From contig JAUJYN010000050.1 of NCBI GenBank assembly GCA_030737835.1, forward strand, positions 144,327 to 208,326: a stretch of DNA of 64,000 nt, written 5' to 3'. This DNA is from Acorus gramineus (taxonomy: Eukaryota; Streptophyta; Magnoliopsida; Acorales; Acoraceae). This document shows, in pieces, positions 32,805 through 44,827 of this stretch. The notes beneath the pieces were generated by a model that saw only the letters and a program-made list of their open reading frames with translations, was not told the origin of the DNA and did not search any database. The position numbers and the translations under genes are program-made. The first letter of the stretch is position 1; the number at the start of each line of letters is the position of its first letter.

Positions 32805-33121
32805 GTTACCATATACAAGTTTTGTCCTCATTTCTATGGTCTCACATATACAGTCAATTGAACCTCCCAACTGCTTATCAACTGTTGTTATGGGCCTCTT
32901 TGCTCCAACAACAATACATGGAAGAGGGCTCGAACGACGGGAGCTAGTTGCTTCATCCCTCATGTTGGATGTTGGTGGAACTGTACTACTAGATGGGTCC
33001 CAAACTTATGGTTCGCATTGAGTTGACTGTCTTCGTGGTCAACATCTATAACACTGTCATTCTTTCACAAGCTCTGATTCCCTATTGCGGAAGAGGCTAA
33101 TGTTTGGATGCACGCATCCCC
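32805..33121 (-). pseudogene. Myb/SANT-like pseudogene, 3' part
   Basis: On the minus strand this continues the gene at 36062-36180 after removal of the solo LTR and one copy of its target duplication; the codons read in frame through the junction (WWED then ACIQTLASSAIGNQSL). Downstream KRPITTVDKQLGGSIDCICE resembles the region after the Myb/SANT domain in plant proteins of this family. The gene is cut again at 32804 by the truncated LTR, and the rest is missing. Confidence 0.6.
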
Positions 33122-36056
33122 TGTTATATATGTGTCACTTTTTGGCTTGCTGGTAACCATTGGAGCATTTTGGCAGTTTTTGAGTTTTTTCATTTTTCGA
33201 TCGGAACCGCAAAATTTTGGACTGTTAGCTATCGTCCTGTGTTTGAGGACTCCGATTGAAAATCTAACTGCATATTATGTGTCCTGGTGCCATTCTAAGC
33301 CACTCATAAAAATTTCATCGAATTCCGGTAACGTTTCTGAAATTTCACAGTTCCGGGGCGTATCCGGGTGTTTTAAGTGACTTGCTATATAAATGAAATC
33401 TAAAACTTGGTTGGCACTATTCATCATCCCTTCCAAAAGCTTTTTCTCTCTCCCCTCTCTCCTTTTCTTCCATTTGAGCCCCTTAGAGCCCTCAAACCCA
33501 AAAACCTAAAGCATAGACCAGGTGCTTTCAAATCCGGATTCCGGCCAACCTAGCCCTCCCATCCGCCCTCTCTTCTCCTCAGATCCGAGCCAAATCGGAG
33601 GTGGGAGTAGGTCTTGGTGGTAGAGACCGTTGGGGGAGCGTTTCGGTGCGCGGAGAGCAACCGGACACCTCTTCCTCCCCCTTGGTAAGCTCTTTTTCCT
33701 CTTCTTTTTGGCTTAGATGTATGTTAGGAAGGGGGTTTTGTGTTTGGGTGGTGGTCGGCGGCTGTGGGAGGCTGTCGGAGGTGGTTGGGGGCGGTCGGAG
33801 GCCGTCGGAGGCCGTTGGATGGGTGGTGGAGGCGCTCGGGCATGGGGGTTGCTGTCTCGGGCAGGGCAGCAGCACAGGCGCAGCAGGCAGAGCCGCTGGC
33901 AGGGCGCGCGCGTGCGTGCGCGCGGGCGTGCGCTCGGGGGGAGCTGGTGGCCAGCAGGGCGCGCGTGCTGGGCGTGCTGTGCGCGGGTGTGCTGGGCGTG
34001 CGGGCGCTGGGCGTGCTGTGCGCGGGTGTGCTGGGGGTGCTAGTCGAGTGGGCGTGCGTGCAAGGCGTCGTGCAGGGTGCTCGAGGAGCGCTGCGCAGGG
34101 GCGCAGGCACGCTGTGCGCGCGCGCGGGAGTCGATGGAGTGCTGGGCAAGTCGGCGGTGCGCGCGGAGCGAGGCGAGTGTAGCGGAGGTGCGCGCGGGGT
34201 GCGCGCGGAGCGGGGCGCAGGGCGCGAGGCGTGCGAGGTGCGCGCGGGCTGCTGCGCTGGAGCGCAGTGGGCGCGCGGTGCACCCGGGAGGCTGGGCGGT
34301 GTGTCCAAGCGGCGGGCAGGGGCCCGGCGGTGCGCCAGGGTGCGTGGGCTGAGGCGCGGCAGTGCATCCGGGGGCGGGTGGCCGTGCGGGTGGTTGCCGG
34401 GGGTGCGGGAGTGAGCCGGGGTGCTCGGGCTAGCGTGCGTGTGGGTCGTATGCACGTTTGCCCGAGTGTTGGGTGTTTGATTTTGGGATTTTGGGTATTT
34501 ATTTGTGTATTTTGAGTATTTTGTGGATTTTTACTCACCAGTTGATACCCTGTCTTGCAGATCTTGAAGGACGGTCGCGCGTCGACCCGACTTCCGGTGA
34601 GTGGGACAACCCAACCCAGTTTGGGAGGCGCTACATGCATTTGGGCGTGTACCATCCTCCCCTGGGGCACATAGTTAGTATTAACTATTGTATTATAATA
34701 CATGTAAGCATGATGTGTGTATAGAATGCATGCCACCCTAGACTTGTATGTTAGGGACTTGCACCCTTAGGATTTGTGCATGAGCCGTGCATCCTGTCAC
34801 CTCGTTATCATGCTAGGAAAGCCCTGACCTATGCATGCGTCCTATTAGTTTGATTTATTTACTTAAATGCAAACTTGTAATATTGTTAGCATGCTTTGGG
34901 GGATATAAGGGGGCCTTGCGAGGTTAACATTGAGACCCGGGTTAGGGTACTCCGTGTTCCTTGTTTGGTTGGCGGGATGTCCTACATCGGGACCTCAGGT
35001 TGCCCTCCCAAGGTCTCTTTTCCTCATTATTATCTTATATATTCCCTGCATCTTGGTTATGCGCGCTGGAGGAATTCTGAAAGAATTCAAGACATTAGAG
35101 TTGTAGAGATGTGCTGTCAGCGGATCCGAGTGGATCATATGCGATGGATAGGCTGTTATGTTCCCTTCGTTGGATCCGTGTAGAGACTACCTCAGCGTTA
35201 GAAAGGTTGTCCCGTGCAGGGGCTCCCATCAGTAGGCACCTCCTGATTTGGTAGAAGGACTGTGCTGAATGTGGGAGTGGCCAAACGACCTACGGAGTGG
35301 GGAGAGACTATCGGTGGACCAAGGGTGACCAACAGCCTAGTCAGTCCCAAGAGCCTATGTCACCTATTGAGGGGTGAGGGTGAGGGTATGGTGGGCCGGC
35401 GATGTGGCGACCCACAGGATTGTGTATGGATGATTATCAGCCCATTAAGTCCCAATACCCTTTGTCACCTATTGAGGGGTGAGGGTGAGGGTGAGGGTGT
35501 GGTGGTTCGGCGATGTAGCGAACCACCGGACTTGTGATTGATTATGCCACTTTGAGGCTCTTTGCTATAAATTGTGGTTAATATAAACTGTATGCATGGG
35601 TTGTGCTATTCACTGAGCGTGTGGCTCACCCCTCGCATAAAATCTTTTTCAGTGATCACTGAGGAGGACTTGAAGGAGGAGCTTCCTGAGCGACTACACC
35701 AGTAGCGGAGTAGCGCCACGTCCCTCGAGTTTTGAGGCCATCAGCATCCTTCTCTTTGTTGTATGTATATATATTTCTGTGCTTGGACACCTAGTTTGGA
35801 TTATGTATGGATTGTATTTGTGTGTATATGGACATGTTGGCTCTCACAGGACATATGATTATGTATCGAGTCTGTAGTATGTTTTGATTACAGATTCAGT
35901 CTTTTAGCTTCCGCATTTGGTGTATATATCATGTCAGCCCTGTTTTTATCTGTGTTGTCATTTTAGCTGTTGTGTGAGTATATTATTGAACTCATGTTTA
36001 CTGATATCATATATACACTTGCCGCGTCCCGGGGACGGCCGCCCTGGGGCGTGACA
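33122..36056 (+). mobile_element. Solo LTR, Tekay family, forward orientation
   Basis: The LTR runs from TGTTATATATGTG to GGGGCGTGACA, 2935 bp. It is flanked by TCCCC (33117-33121) and TCCTC (36057-36061), a 5-bp target duplication with one mismatch. It holds the usual TATA box (about 33389), GC island (33900-34410) and minisatellite (about 35345-35530). It interrupts the Myb/SANT-like pseudogene. Confidence 0.9.
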
Positions 36057-36061
36057 TCCTC

Positions 36062-37480
36062 CCACCAAGCAGTGCATCCACCAAATTGAATGTCTAATTC
36101 TTCCTCGAACAATAGGGGTTGAATTGGTAGCTTCTCCCCTCTGGGATGGGCCTATGAAAAATAGAAAAATATATAGGTAACCACTTTAGCATATATGAAA
36201 CTCCACAACCACCAGAATAACACACCATAGGAAAATAGAAAAATAGAAAAATTATAGTACTGTCGCAAAGTCAATCCACCATTCCCTTAATTGGCATGTC
36301 TTATGTCCAGGTTTCTAGAGATCTTTCCATATTTGTCATTCCTTCCTAGTAGTGTCTCAATGGTTTTTAACTTGGTCTTTCAAGTAATGCACCTTTGTTG
36401 TTTCGAGAAATTTTTTCTCCAAGTTATCATATTCGGCCCTATTTAGAGTATATCCAGGTTTGTTCCCAATTCTCATATCTTCTAAATAAATCCTAACAAA
36501 TACCTCATGTTTGGAATTATCCCACATGACCTTAACTTTGTTGGGATCTAGTGGCCTCTTCCCCCTTCCCCTGTGAGCCACTCTCTTGGTATTGTATCTA
36601 ACATTTGGCTGATTGTTGTTCTCCGTCTGGAATATTGTATTAACATAATATAGACTATTCAATGAAATTAATACAACATGAGTTTACCACATTATTCTTA
36701 TTAAACAACTACTTGAATAAAGCTTCATGTGATAATTATATGAAAGACATGCACACATTTACCTAATAATAACACACAAAACATAGGGAGTATTCAGTCA
36801 CAAAAACACAGAAGAAGCTGCATACAAATCCCCATGACTGTCGCATAACATAGAGGTAAGATTTTTCAAGGTGGATAGAGAATATAACATAGATATAACA
36901 GGGAAATGTCATCCATAACACTTTGGTACATATGTGACACACAAATCACTTTATTGTAAGGGAAATGTCAGCCATAACATAGAATAAATGAAAAAAAAAA
37001 AAACAAATCAAGAACAACTGAAGACCAACTGAAACCCTAGAAATTGTCCAACATGACATATAAAAAAAAAAGGAGAATGGTAAATGGACATTGCATAGAT
37101 AATACAGGTTTTTCATCTTGTTATACCTCGAAAATCTTCAACACATTTGAAACGCAAGACTATGAGTTGATACCAGACAGATCTGGAAAAGAAAATCCCA
37201 CAATGAGTGAATAGGTTAGGGGGGGGGGGGGAGTGAAATATAGATACAACGAAAACTGAAAGAGCCGATCAATCGAGCCACCATGTGATAGATCGATCTC
37301 GAATGATGAAAATAGGGAGGAGATCAAATTTTTCATAAGACAGAGAGAGTATTTCACACCTCAGTACAGACAAAATGTCTGGAGATCATCGATGAGGGGA
37401 TTTTTGGCCAGCTGGAACGCTGTGATTGAAAGCGGCTAATGTTATTTGGTCGGAGGTGGAGCCATGTTAGAGTTTTCAAA
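36062..37480 (-). pseudogene. Myb/SANT-like DNA-binding domain pseudogene, 5' part
   Basis: On the minus strand, after an ATTCCAG acceptor at about 36630, comes a basic stretch (RGRGKRPLDPNKVKV) and a Myb/SANT-like domain (MWDNSKHEVFVRIYLEDM, YDNLEKKFLETT, LKDQVKNH). Two Trp codons have become TGA (after KNH and after TRKE). The exon ends near REWWIDFAT with a GT donor at about 36265. The next exon starts after TTTTCATAG at about 36152 (EEELDIQFGGCTAWWED). Exon 1 and promoter lie near 37100-37480. Such domains occur in host transcription factors and as the second ORF of PIF/Harbinger transposons; which applies here is open. Confidence 0.65.
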
Positions 37481-37690
37481 CGAGAATGATCAGGAAAAAA
37501 AAATGCTCGAAAGAGAAAGGAGAATGGGCGATGTCTTTATAGAAAGGGCGTAATTGTTGGGTCTTTTGAGTGTTAAATGGTCATTTGGCCAACCACCTTC
37601 AATTTCAAAATAGGTGATTCCCCCAAAAAAAGCATTTATGGGGAGCTTTGAAAAACACAGCTTCTATGCATGAATTGACCAAAGTTACCC
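37481..37690. other. 5' flank of the Myb/SANT pseudogene
   Basis: No gene is seen. The sequence is shared with 19061-19245, as described there. Confidence 0.4.
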
Positions 37691-37883
37691 AATGATTCAT
37701 AGTTAATACTTTCAGCTTTAAAAAAAAGCAACGAAAGACTTTCTCTACTAATCTTATAAAAAGTATACTTTTTTAAAACTGCTTTTAAAGTGAAAAACTA
37801 TTTATCTAAACTCATTTTCTAAAAAGGCCTGTACCAAAACACTAAACTCTAGAAACTCAACTAATTAGGGGTTCTTTTCAGAG

Positions 37884-38200
37884 GGCTCCAAGTAAGACAA
37901 TTTTTAACCCTTACTTAAATATATACTTAAATTTTACTAAAAAATATTGATTAAAAGCTTCTTTTAATACAGTGTGTCTTCAACCACTACTTTATATTTT
38001 ATTCAAATCTTTTTAAAAATGTGAAGTTAAAGAAGAAAAATAGCATTTGAAAATCTGAGTAAGGGTTTGAGTCTCATTTAATTTGAGTAAAAACTTGATT
38101 TGATATGAATATAGATAAATTGTTAGAAATATTTTTGAGTGACTTTTACTCAAATTTAAATCTAAGTACATATTTGGGTATAGGATTGAAGATGCTCTAA
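37884..38200. mobile_element. MITE inserted in duplicated segment copy 1
   Basis: The ends look inverted: GGGCTCCAAGTAAGACAATTT on the left, and AGAGCATCTTCAATCCTATA on the right when read inverted. This is the common GAGCATCTCCAA type of plant MITE. The second copy of the segment at 61835 lacks it and shows the empty site. The interior is AT-rich and non-coding. Confidence 0.6.
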
Positions 38201-38342
38201 ACTTGATCCTCCATGTTTGGCGGGCCGAATGCAGGGGGACGCCTTGTTCGTACGATGTGCGGAGGGCATTGGACATAGCGTTGAGAGCAGATGAGACCAT
38301 GAAGAGCCGATCAGCCATAAAAGACTGCTTGGAAGGATCCAT
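38201..38342 (-). pseudogene. Small unknown gene, copy 1 (truncated)
   Basis: ATG at 38342 gives MDPSKQSFMADRLFMVSSAL, continuing to SYEQGVP, close to the copy at 61806-62075. After that the reading frame leaves the family because of a deletion and the MITE. I do not recognise the protein. A TATA-like TTATATATAAAG lies near 38487 on the minus strand. Confidence 0.45.
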
Positions 38343-38572
38343 AGCTTCATATAAAGCTCCCCTTCAATCAAACTTTAGTGTGTTTTTAGTATACGGTGAC
38401 TAGTACTAAAAGGAATCCTTGCTTTGTGTAAGTAATGGATTAGTTTCGGATCTAACTGTAGGTGTTTATTGTTGCGTTGTTGATACTTTATATATAATTG
38501 TGTGACTAACTGGGTGTAGCATTTGCAATAGATGAACTTTGATGAGTAATTATAGCATATTCTTAACCCCTG

Positions 38573-39020
38573 CTTGGATATGGAATATGTCACGTCATAA
38601 TCTGGAATAAAGCGGAATGAGTAATTTTTTGTGTTTGAATGCAGTGAATACCCTGGGACAACATGTGCTAGAATAAACTGGTATAAAGTGGTATATAGAT
38701 TCTAGCCAACTCTTAGAATTAAAGTTATTCAAAGTTATTATACTCAAAGAATATGTGGGTCCACTAGTAAATCAACTATCATCACTTCTTGCAAATCACC
38801 TGTCAAATCAATAATCATCATTTTTCAGTTTTTTAAATCATTATTTACATTTTATTATCATTTTATCCAAACAACAAAAAAACGTTTTTATTTTGTTTTT
38901 CAACGAGAATAATTCAAAACTCAATCAAATACAAAATCATTTATTCCAATTATTTATCCACTAATGTTGTTATAATTGTATACACTTAAATAAATCTAAT
39001 TATGTATCCAAACATGGACA
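38573..39020 (+). mobile_element. MITE of the GTTTTTCAACGAGAATAA family (copy B)
   Basis: It shares TTTTGTTTTTCAACGAGAATAA, CAATCAAATACAAAAT and TTATTCCAATTATTTATC with copy C (61022-61775) and, inverted, copy A. GGTATAAAGTGGTATA words lie near the left end, as in the other copies. Ends are approximate. Confidence 0.55.
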
Positions 39021-39507
39021 TATAATATAAAATAATTATAAGGCATATTTAGTCTAGCCCAACGGTAACCATTAAGGTTATTCTCCAAAAACAAACACGT
39101 GTTTTCTTTATTTTCTTTTATTCCCCTATTCACTAGTTATAACTCACGCCATGTGGCCATGTAGTGGGTTTCTGTGTTGGGACTTGGGTTGGTGACATTA
39201 TCACTAATGATGTTACTAATCTGTGCATACGTAGACCCAATAGGGACGTCAATTCTTCGCTCGTAAACCAAATGAATGGCAAATCCGTAATTATCAACAA
39301 AAACGAGTCCATTCACAACCAAACGAAAGAAAAAACCAAAAACCGTTTGTGTACGGAGTACGGAACACCACGCGACCCACGCCTCCCCCCTCAACATGCC
39401 ACGTGTCCTCCTTCCCCGATCAGACGAGATTTGTCCGAGACTCCATTAACGAACCTCAAAAACCCTAAAATCATGAACCCTAACAGATCCGAATCACAAA
39501 GAGTGGA
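39021..39507. other. Spacer downstream of the exonuclease-like gene
   Basis: No gene is seen. It would contain the 3' UTR and polyadenylation region of the minus-strand gene ending at 39508. Confidence 0.4.
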
Positions 39508-40344
39508 TCAATCGCGCACCGCAGCAGAAGAACCACCGGAGCCGTTGATCTTGCGGTAGCAACGCGTGGCGGTCTCGCAAGCGAGGAACGCCTGGTCGGC
39601 CGCGAACTTGATCCGGTCCTCCTCTTCGTATCCGTAACTCCAATCGATCATCTCCAGCTTCTGATGATCCTCCGCCCTCTCCGTCTCCATCCCCTCCATC
39701 GCGATCGCCGCCAGATCCACCACGTCAAGCTTCCTCATCTCCTCCGGCCGGACCCAAAACCCTCTCAAGATCGGGAAACCCCCCCACCCCTTGAACGCCT
39801 CCTCGACCAGCGGCACCAGCTCCACCGGTCGCGCCACCCGGACCCCCATCTCAACCTCCAGCGCCTTCGCGTCCCGGGCGATGTTGACGCCGGCGACGAC
39901 CACGCGTTCGTCGGCGAAGAACTCCACGATCGGACGGGGGACGATGCCGTAGTCGATCGGGAAGTAGAGGATGTGAAATCCACCGATGCAGAGGGAGAAG
40001 GCGAAGACGGGGCGGGAGGAGATGTCGCGGGGGGACTTGCAGTGGTTCCAGTCAGGGGGGTGGCGGCGGAAGAGGCGGAAGCCGGCGACGACGGTGGGGG
40101 GGTTTCCGGTGGTGCTGCGGCGGCGATCGAGGAGGCGGTGGGCGTGACGGAGCCAAGCGGAGGCTGTGGTGGGGTGGTCGGTGAAGGTGACCTCGAGGAG
40201 GGGAAGGTCGTCGGAGCGGCCGATGCGGAGGGTGTAGAGATCGCCGGTGGGGCGGTTGCGGCGGTCTTTGAGAGCGGAGTCCGTGTCCTTCTCGAGAATG
40301 ACCTCCAATGGCTGTTTCGGGCCTTTCATGCCTTTTTTCGGCAT
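39508..40344 (-). CDS. 3'-5' exonuclease-like protein (WRN-exo family), single exon
   Basis: The 278-residue protein starts at the ATG at 40344 (MPKKGMKGPK), the first Met downstream of a TATA box. The fold resembles plant Werner-type DEDD exonucleases: a strand VVAGFRLF, CIGGFHILYFPIDYG, PIVEFFADERVVVAGVNIARDAKALEVEMGVRV, and a final helix with FAADQAFLACE. The first acidic motif (usually G-D-x-E) reads GFRLF here, so two catalytic residues are missing, while the later Asp residues (ARDAK and AADQA) remain. It is GC-rich and intron-free, unlike its AT-rich surroundings, and fully open. It may be a catalytically dead member with a binding role. The substrate is unknown. Confidence 0.75.
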   Translation of the reverse strand: MPKKGMKGPKQPLEVILEKDTDSALKDRRNRPTGDLYTLRIGRSDDLPLLEVTFTDHPTTASAWLRHAHRLLDRRRSTTGNPPTVVAGFRLFRRHPPDWNHCKSPRDISSRPVFAFSLCIGGFHILYFPIDYGIVPRPIVEFFADERVVVAGVNIARDAKALEVEMGVRVARPVELVPLVEEAFKGWGGFPILRGFWVRPEEMRKLDVVDLAAIAMEGMETERAEDHQKLEMIDWSYGYEEEDRIKFAADQAFLACETATRCYRKINGSGGSSAAVRD

Positions 40345-40385
40345 TGTGTTTTTTGGGGACAAAGAAATGCAACTATGAGAGCCCC

Positions 40386-40397
40386 TTTTTATATAGG
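40386..40397 (-). promoter_or_regulatory. TATA box of the exonuclease-like gene
   Basis: On the minus strand the sequence reads CCTATATAAAAAGG, about 45 bases before the ATG at 40344. The 5' UTR would be about 15-20 bases. RY-type CATGCATG lies just upstream at about 40422-40432. Confidence 0.6.
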
Positions 40398-40606
40398 GGT
40401 TACAGTCTACAGTCACACATAGTCATGCATGATGTGTGTTGACAATGGAGCATACATGCACGATGCGTGCAGTCCATCTCAACTGTGTCTGTATGGAGCA
40501 TACTGTCATGTATGTGGGAAAATTAAAAAAAGGGTTGTTACACTCTAGATTTTTTTTTTTATAGTCTTAAATACAATATTCTTATATAACTTATTAGTCA
40601 TTTATA

Positions 40607-40614
40607 CTCACTAT
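40607..40614. repeat. Left target site duplication of the 821-bp hAT element
   Basis: CTCACTAT is repeated exactly at 41436-41443. Confidence 0.9.
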
Positions 40615-41435
40615 TAGGCCTGTCAACGGGTCGGGTCCAGACCCGGACCCGACCCGACCCGGACCCGATTACATGTGTAATATACCCGACCCGATTTGGA
40701 CCCGACCCGACGGACCCGAACAAACAAACGGGTCGGGTCCGGGTCCACCCCGCCCCGACCCGTTGGACCCGTTGGACCCGACTGTTTTTTTTAATATATG
40801 TTCATATATTACAAGACCATTAATATTAGTTGATACATAATTTTATTTCTTACTTAACTTATTTTTGTATCTACAAGTTCATAAATCATAATCATAACAA
40901 GCCTATAAATCGGTTTATTTTGGACAATTAACTTATTAGCTTTTGAATTTGTATGATTAATTAGTTTGTTGCATGATTTATGTTTATTATTTAGATTAAT
41001 ATGTTAGTGTTTATTGTTTTGAATGTTGTTTAGGTTAATATTGTTTTGAATGTTGTTTAGGTTAGTTATGTTTATTATTTAGGTTAATTTGTTTTTTATG
41101 TTAGTGATTATTGTTTTAGATGTTGTTTAATAATTTATTTACTTCTTTTGAATTGTATAAAATTATATTCAAACATAGTCTCATTAACAATAATGTTTTA
41201 TTACAAAAAATTTCAAATAGAATGATAAGGCAAACAAATACATGAGTTCTTCTCTCTTTTTTTTCTTTTTTTTTTTTACCCAACCATCCGGGTCGGGTCG
41301 GACCCGGACCCGACCCGGGTCCGACGGGTCCGGGTCCGGGTCCACATTTTCCTGGACCCGCCGGGTCCTGTCACGGGTCGGGTCCGGGTCCACCCCGACC
41401 CGACCCGACCCGGACCCGACCCGTTGACAGGCCTA
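40615..41435. mobile_element. Non-autonomous hAT element, 821 bp, perfect 8-bp TSDs
   Basis: The ends are inverted repeats of at least 23 bases beginning TAGGCCTGTCAACGGGTCGG on both strands. They continue as arrays of GGGTCGGGTCC / GACCCGGACCC words for about 160 bases on each side. Target duplications CTCACTAT (40607-40614 and 41436-41443) are identical. The AT-rich centre has no coding frame. The element would be moved by a hAT transposase supplied elsewhere. It lies about 270 bp upstream of the exonuclease-like gene start. Confidence 0.93.
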
Positions 41436-41443
41436 CTCACTAT

Positions 41444-42262
41444 ATAACGAAGTATATATCTCGTTAAAATTTTTTTATATATTTTTATATAAATGACACA
41501 ACTCAATTAATTAGAATATATATTTGGATGATATATATGATTTTATAAAAATGAAATATGTTGAGACTGTGCTTGTAACGGTAAAAAACACTGAATGTAA
41601 CATTTTCCAACAAAAAAATGGTTTTTACATCTCTAACCCTAAAAATATCTTATTTTGTCAAAATATTCTTGATAAATTATTATTTCTAACAATACCACTT
41701 AAAAGATTTTAAATTATATATAAATGCTCTTTAAGGAAATTACTATAAAATTTAAAAATTTTATATTGTGCAAAAATATTCATCGAAAGATATCTATTCA
41801 AATTTTAACTCATTTTGAGGTTATTGTTGGAAATAAAGTTTGAAGGAGAGTATTCGGATAAATATACGAAATTTTTTTGGTGGTATTGTTGGCGATTCAT
41901 GCATAGGGATGATTAAATTCATGCATGATGTGCTCCAAAACATGCATGGTATGATCTGTGTGTCGTCCACATGATCACATTCACACTGAATGAAAACTGT
42001 TGGGAGGGTACGATCCATGGCGGGAACAGTCAGTACCCGGCAGTTAAGATAATTATGAAAATAACCTCGGTTTATTAAATAATAACAAGAATAACCCCTG
42101 TCAAAAAGTAACCTTTCAACTGTCAGACTCCGTAAAGTAACGTTAAAATGGAGGCTTAAGATAAAACCTCTCAATATATGTATATATACGGGAAAAAAAT
42201 ATATGTATATAAAAAAAAAATATGTATTTGATATTCAAAATAAATATCCCAATAATATTTTC
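41444..42262. other. AT-rich spacer, no gene seen
   Basis: There is nothing recognisable except CATGCAT motifs at 41919-41950 (TTCATGCATGATGTGCTCC), which echo 40424-40445 near the exonuclease-like gene promoter. Confidence 0.4.
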
Positions 42263-42994
42263 TAGTCCCCAACTTCACATGTCCCAAATCAGGCTCCATG
42301 ATGTTACAAATGTACATTATTTATAATACCCTTAATAATATATTTGAGATCCCCGATGGTTACAATTTGTTTCCGACTACGGCGTCAACAATTAATGCGA
42401 TCACAACCACATATCGTGGAGAATTACAATTACCGATCATTTAAGATTGCATTTGTCAATCATTTTCGATCTCCGGCAAATCAAAACCGATTATTTTTAC
42501 GATGCATAATAGTTGTTTCAGAATTTTAATCCTGAAAAGTTTAAAATCACTGTTTTCTTCTTTATCGAGTTGGACCCCCCATCAATGTCTTTCGGATCAG
42601 GTTCGTAAATTGTTTTTCATCATATTTTGATTTTATTGGAGTGAAAACCACATCCGAAATAAAAATTTAATTTGTGATGATCAATCTTTCAATCTATGTT
42701 ACATGTTTCAATTTAGAAAATGAAAATCGTTTATGTATTGATTGTTATTTCACACTTTTTAATTTTTTTCGTTTTAATTTCATAAATGTTACTTTTGTTA
42801 TCGTTACATTTAATTGATAATGGTTTGTGTGATGTTAATATTACATTCCTGATCTCCAATACACATTTTCTAAATTTTGTTACATTCATAAATGTAATAG
42901 TCTGAAATGTAACATTCACTCGTATATTGTATTTTTGTCAACAATGCAAAAAGAAATTATGTATTAATGTAACAGTGAAGTACATACTTTTACA

Positions 42995-44827
42995 GTGGAT
43001 TCTGCTACATTTTCTTTAGAAGGCAATGCACTAGAAGGTGAAATAGATGTTTTTGAAGAGCAAAGTACTGAAGTTATTGTTCCGAGTGTAGGAATGTCAT
43101 TTTGCTCGGAATATGATGTTAGGACATTTTATAAAAACTTTGCTCACAATGAAGCTTTTGGGATTGCGAAGATTCACGGTAAAAAGGATGACAATGGGCA
43201 GCAGAGATTTTTTTCCTTGCATGTTGTCGGAATGGGAAGCATGTTCCAACAAGGAAGAATGTTTTTAGTGGTAGATCTTTGATCAAGTCTAGATGCGGAG
43301 CTAGGATTAACATTATTGTTAAGGATAAATAAATGCTTGTTATTTCAAAGTTTGTCCTAGATCATAATCATCATTTGAGTCCACTTAAGTCACAGCATTT
43401 TGCTTGCCATAGAAAAATTGATTCTCTTTCTAAAAAAGTGCTGGATATAAATGACCAAGCAGGAATTAGAACATCAAAAAGTTTTAATTCACTTGTTATT
43501 AAAGGTGGTGGATATGACTGCATATCATACGAGGAGAGAGATGTGAGGAATAACTTGTCTAAATCTAGAATTGGAAGGCTTGGTGGAGGTGATGCATAAG
43601 CAATTTGTGATTATTTTGTGCGCATGCAAAAGCGGAACCCAAATTTTTTTCATGCTATCGATTTTGATGATAATTTCATAGTAAGAAACATATTCTGGGC
43701 TAATGCGAGGTCACGAGCATTATACGAGTCGTTTTCATATGTAATGTCATTTGACTCAACATATTTGACGAACAAGTATGATATGCCGTTTGCACCATTT
43801 GTTGGTGTAAACCATCATGGTCAATTGGTGTTGTTTGGATGTGGTCTATTATCCAATGAAAATACTGCAACCTATGTGTGGCTATTCAAAGCATGGCTGG
43901 AGTGCATGTCTGGACGCATGCCAAATGCCATAGTGACTGACCAATGCAAGGTGATATAAGGGGCCGTGTCACAAGGTTTTCCTCATTCTCGTCACAGGTT
44001 GTGTTTGTGGCATATCATAAAGAAGATTCCTGAGAAATTGAGCAGGTTTGCATTTTTATTAGTTTTAGTTACATTTAATTGATTTTTTGTTACATTTTCA
44101 CATCATTTTCTTAGCACTGCACTACTCATTGTCATTTGATTGCATATGAAGTTCTCTATCTTTCTGATGATTCTAATTTAATTTCTTGGTACATTATGCA
44201 GTTACAAAAGCTATGATGTTATTAAGAAACGGTAGAAGGTGATAGTGTACGAGTCTTTAACTGCTGATGTTTTTGACTAGCAGTGGCTGGAAATGATTTC
44301 GGATCATGTTCTGAGCAACAATGTCTAGGTCACTTGTCTATTCAATGAACGATCAAGATGGGCTCCAGTATATGTTAAAGAAACCTTTTGGGGGCTGGTA
44401 TGTCAACTACTCAAAGAAGTGAAAGCATGAATGCCTTTTTTGATGATTATGTGAACTCAAAAATGACTTTGAAGCAATTTGTGGAACAATATGATAATGC
44501 ACTAAAAAGTAAGGTTGAGAAGGAGGAAAAAGCTGATTTCCATTCGATTAATTCAAGCATTCCATTGAAGGTGGCGTGAGAGATTTTGTTGTCACTGATG
44601 TTTCAAACGGCAAAGATGGAGCAACTAAGAAAACAGCTTATGAGGTTAAGTTTGATGAATTGAAACAGAAATTTCAATGTGTTTGTTGTCTTTTTGAGTT
44701 TCTAGGTATCATCTATAGGCATTGCATTAAAGTTTTGATACATACAAACACGAAAGCAGCGAAGGTTTACAGATCGAAAACTAAGCACGCGAAGAATACT
44801 AAAAGCAATGTGCAGATTGATGCATAA
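42995..44827 (+). pseudogene. FAR1-type MULE transposase, degenerate
   Basis: A FAR1-like zinc/WRKY-related DNA-binding region comes first (SEYDVRTFYKNFAHNEAFGI). A linker and the DDE core follow: VMSFDSTYLTNKY holds the first Asp, MPNAIVTDQ the second, and HRLCLWHIIKK lies between the later blocks. TFWGAGMSTTQRSESMNAFF, with one frame break, and a SWIM zinc finger (CVCCLFEFLGIIYRHCIKVL, about 44678-44735) end the gene. An intron with a CAG acceptor spans about 44047-44201. Several stops interrupt it (43276-43330, 43960, 44234, 44278 and 44327); at least one or two replace Trp. Confidence 0.85.

Larger units (their letters stand above)
37690..38560. repeat. Duplicated segment, copy 1
   Basis: It matches about 60890-62260 in order, apart from insertions: CTGCTTTTAAAGTGAA, GTACCAAAACAC, CTCTAGAAACTCAACTAA, GATCCTCCATGTTTG, CCTTGTTCGTACGATG, GATGAGACCATGAAGAGCCG and GTGACTAGTACTA. 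This copy holds a 320-bp insertion at 37884-38200 and lacks about 95 bp of the small gene. Confidence 0.8.

Noticed and set aside
33579-34736. 385-codon minus frame in the solo LTR
   Set aside because: Runs through LTR, GC island and flank; not shared with the other LTR copies.
39664-40422. 252-codon plus-strand frame over the exonuclease-like gene
   Set aside because: No family resemblance; GC-rich shadow of the minus-strand gene.
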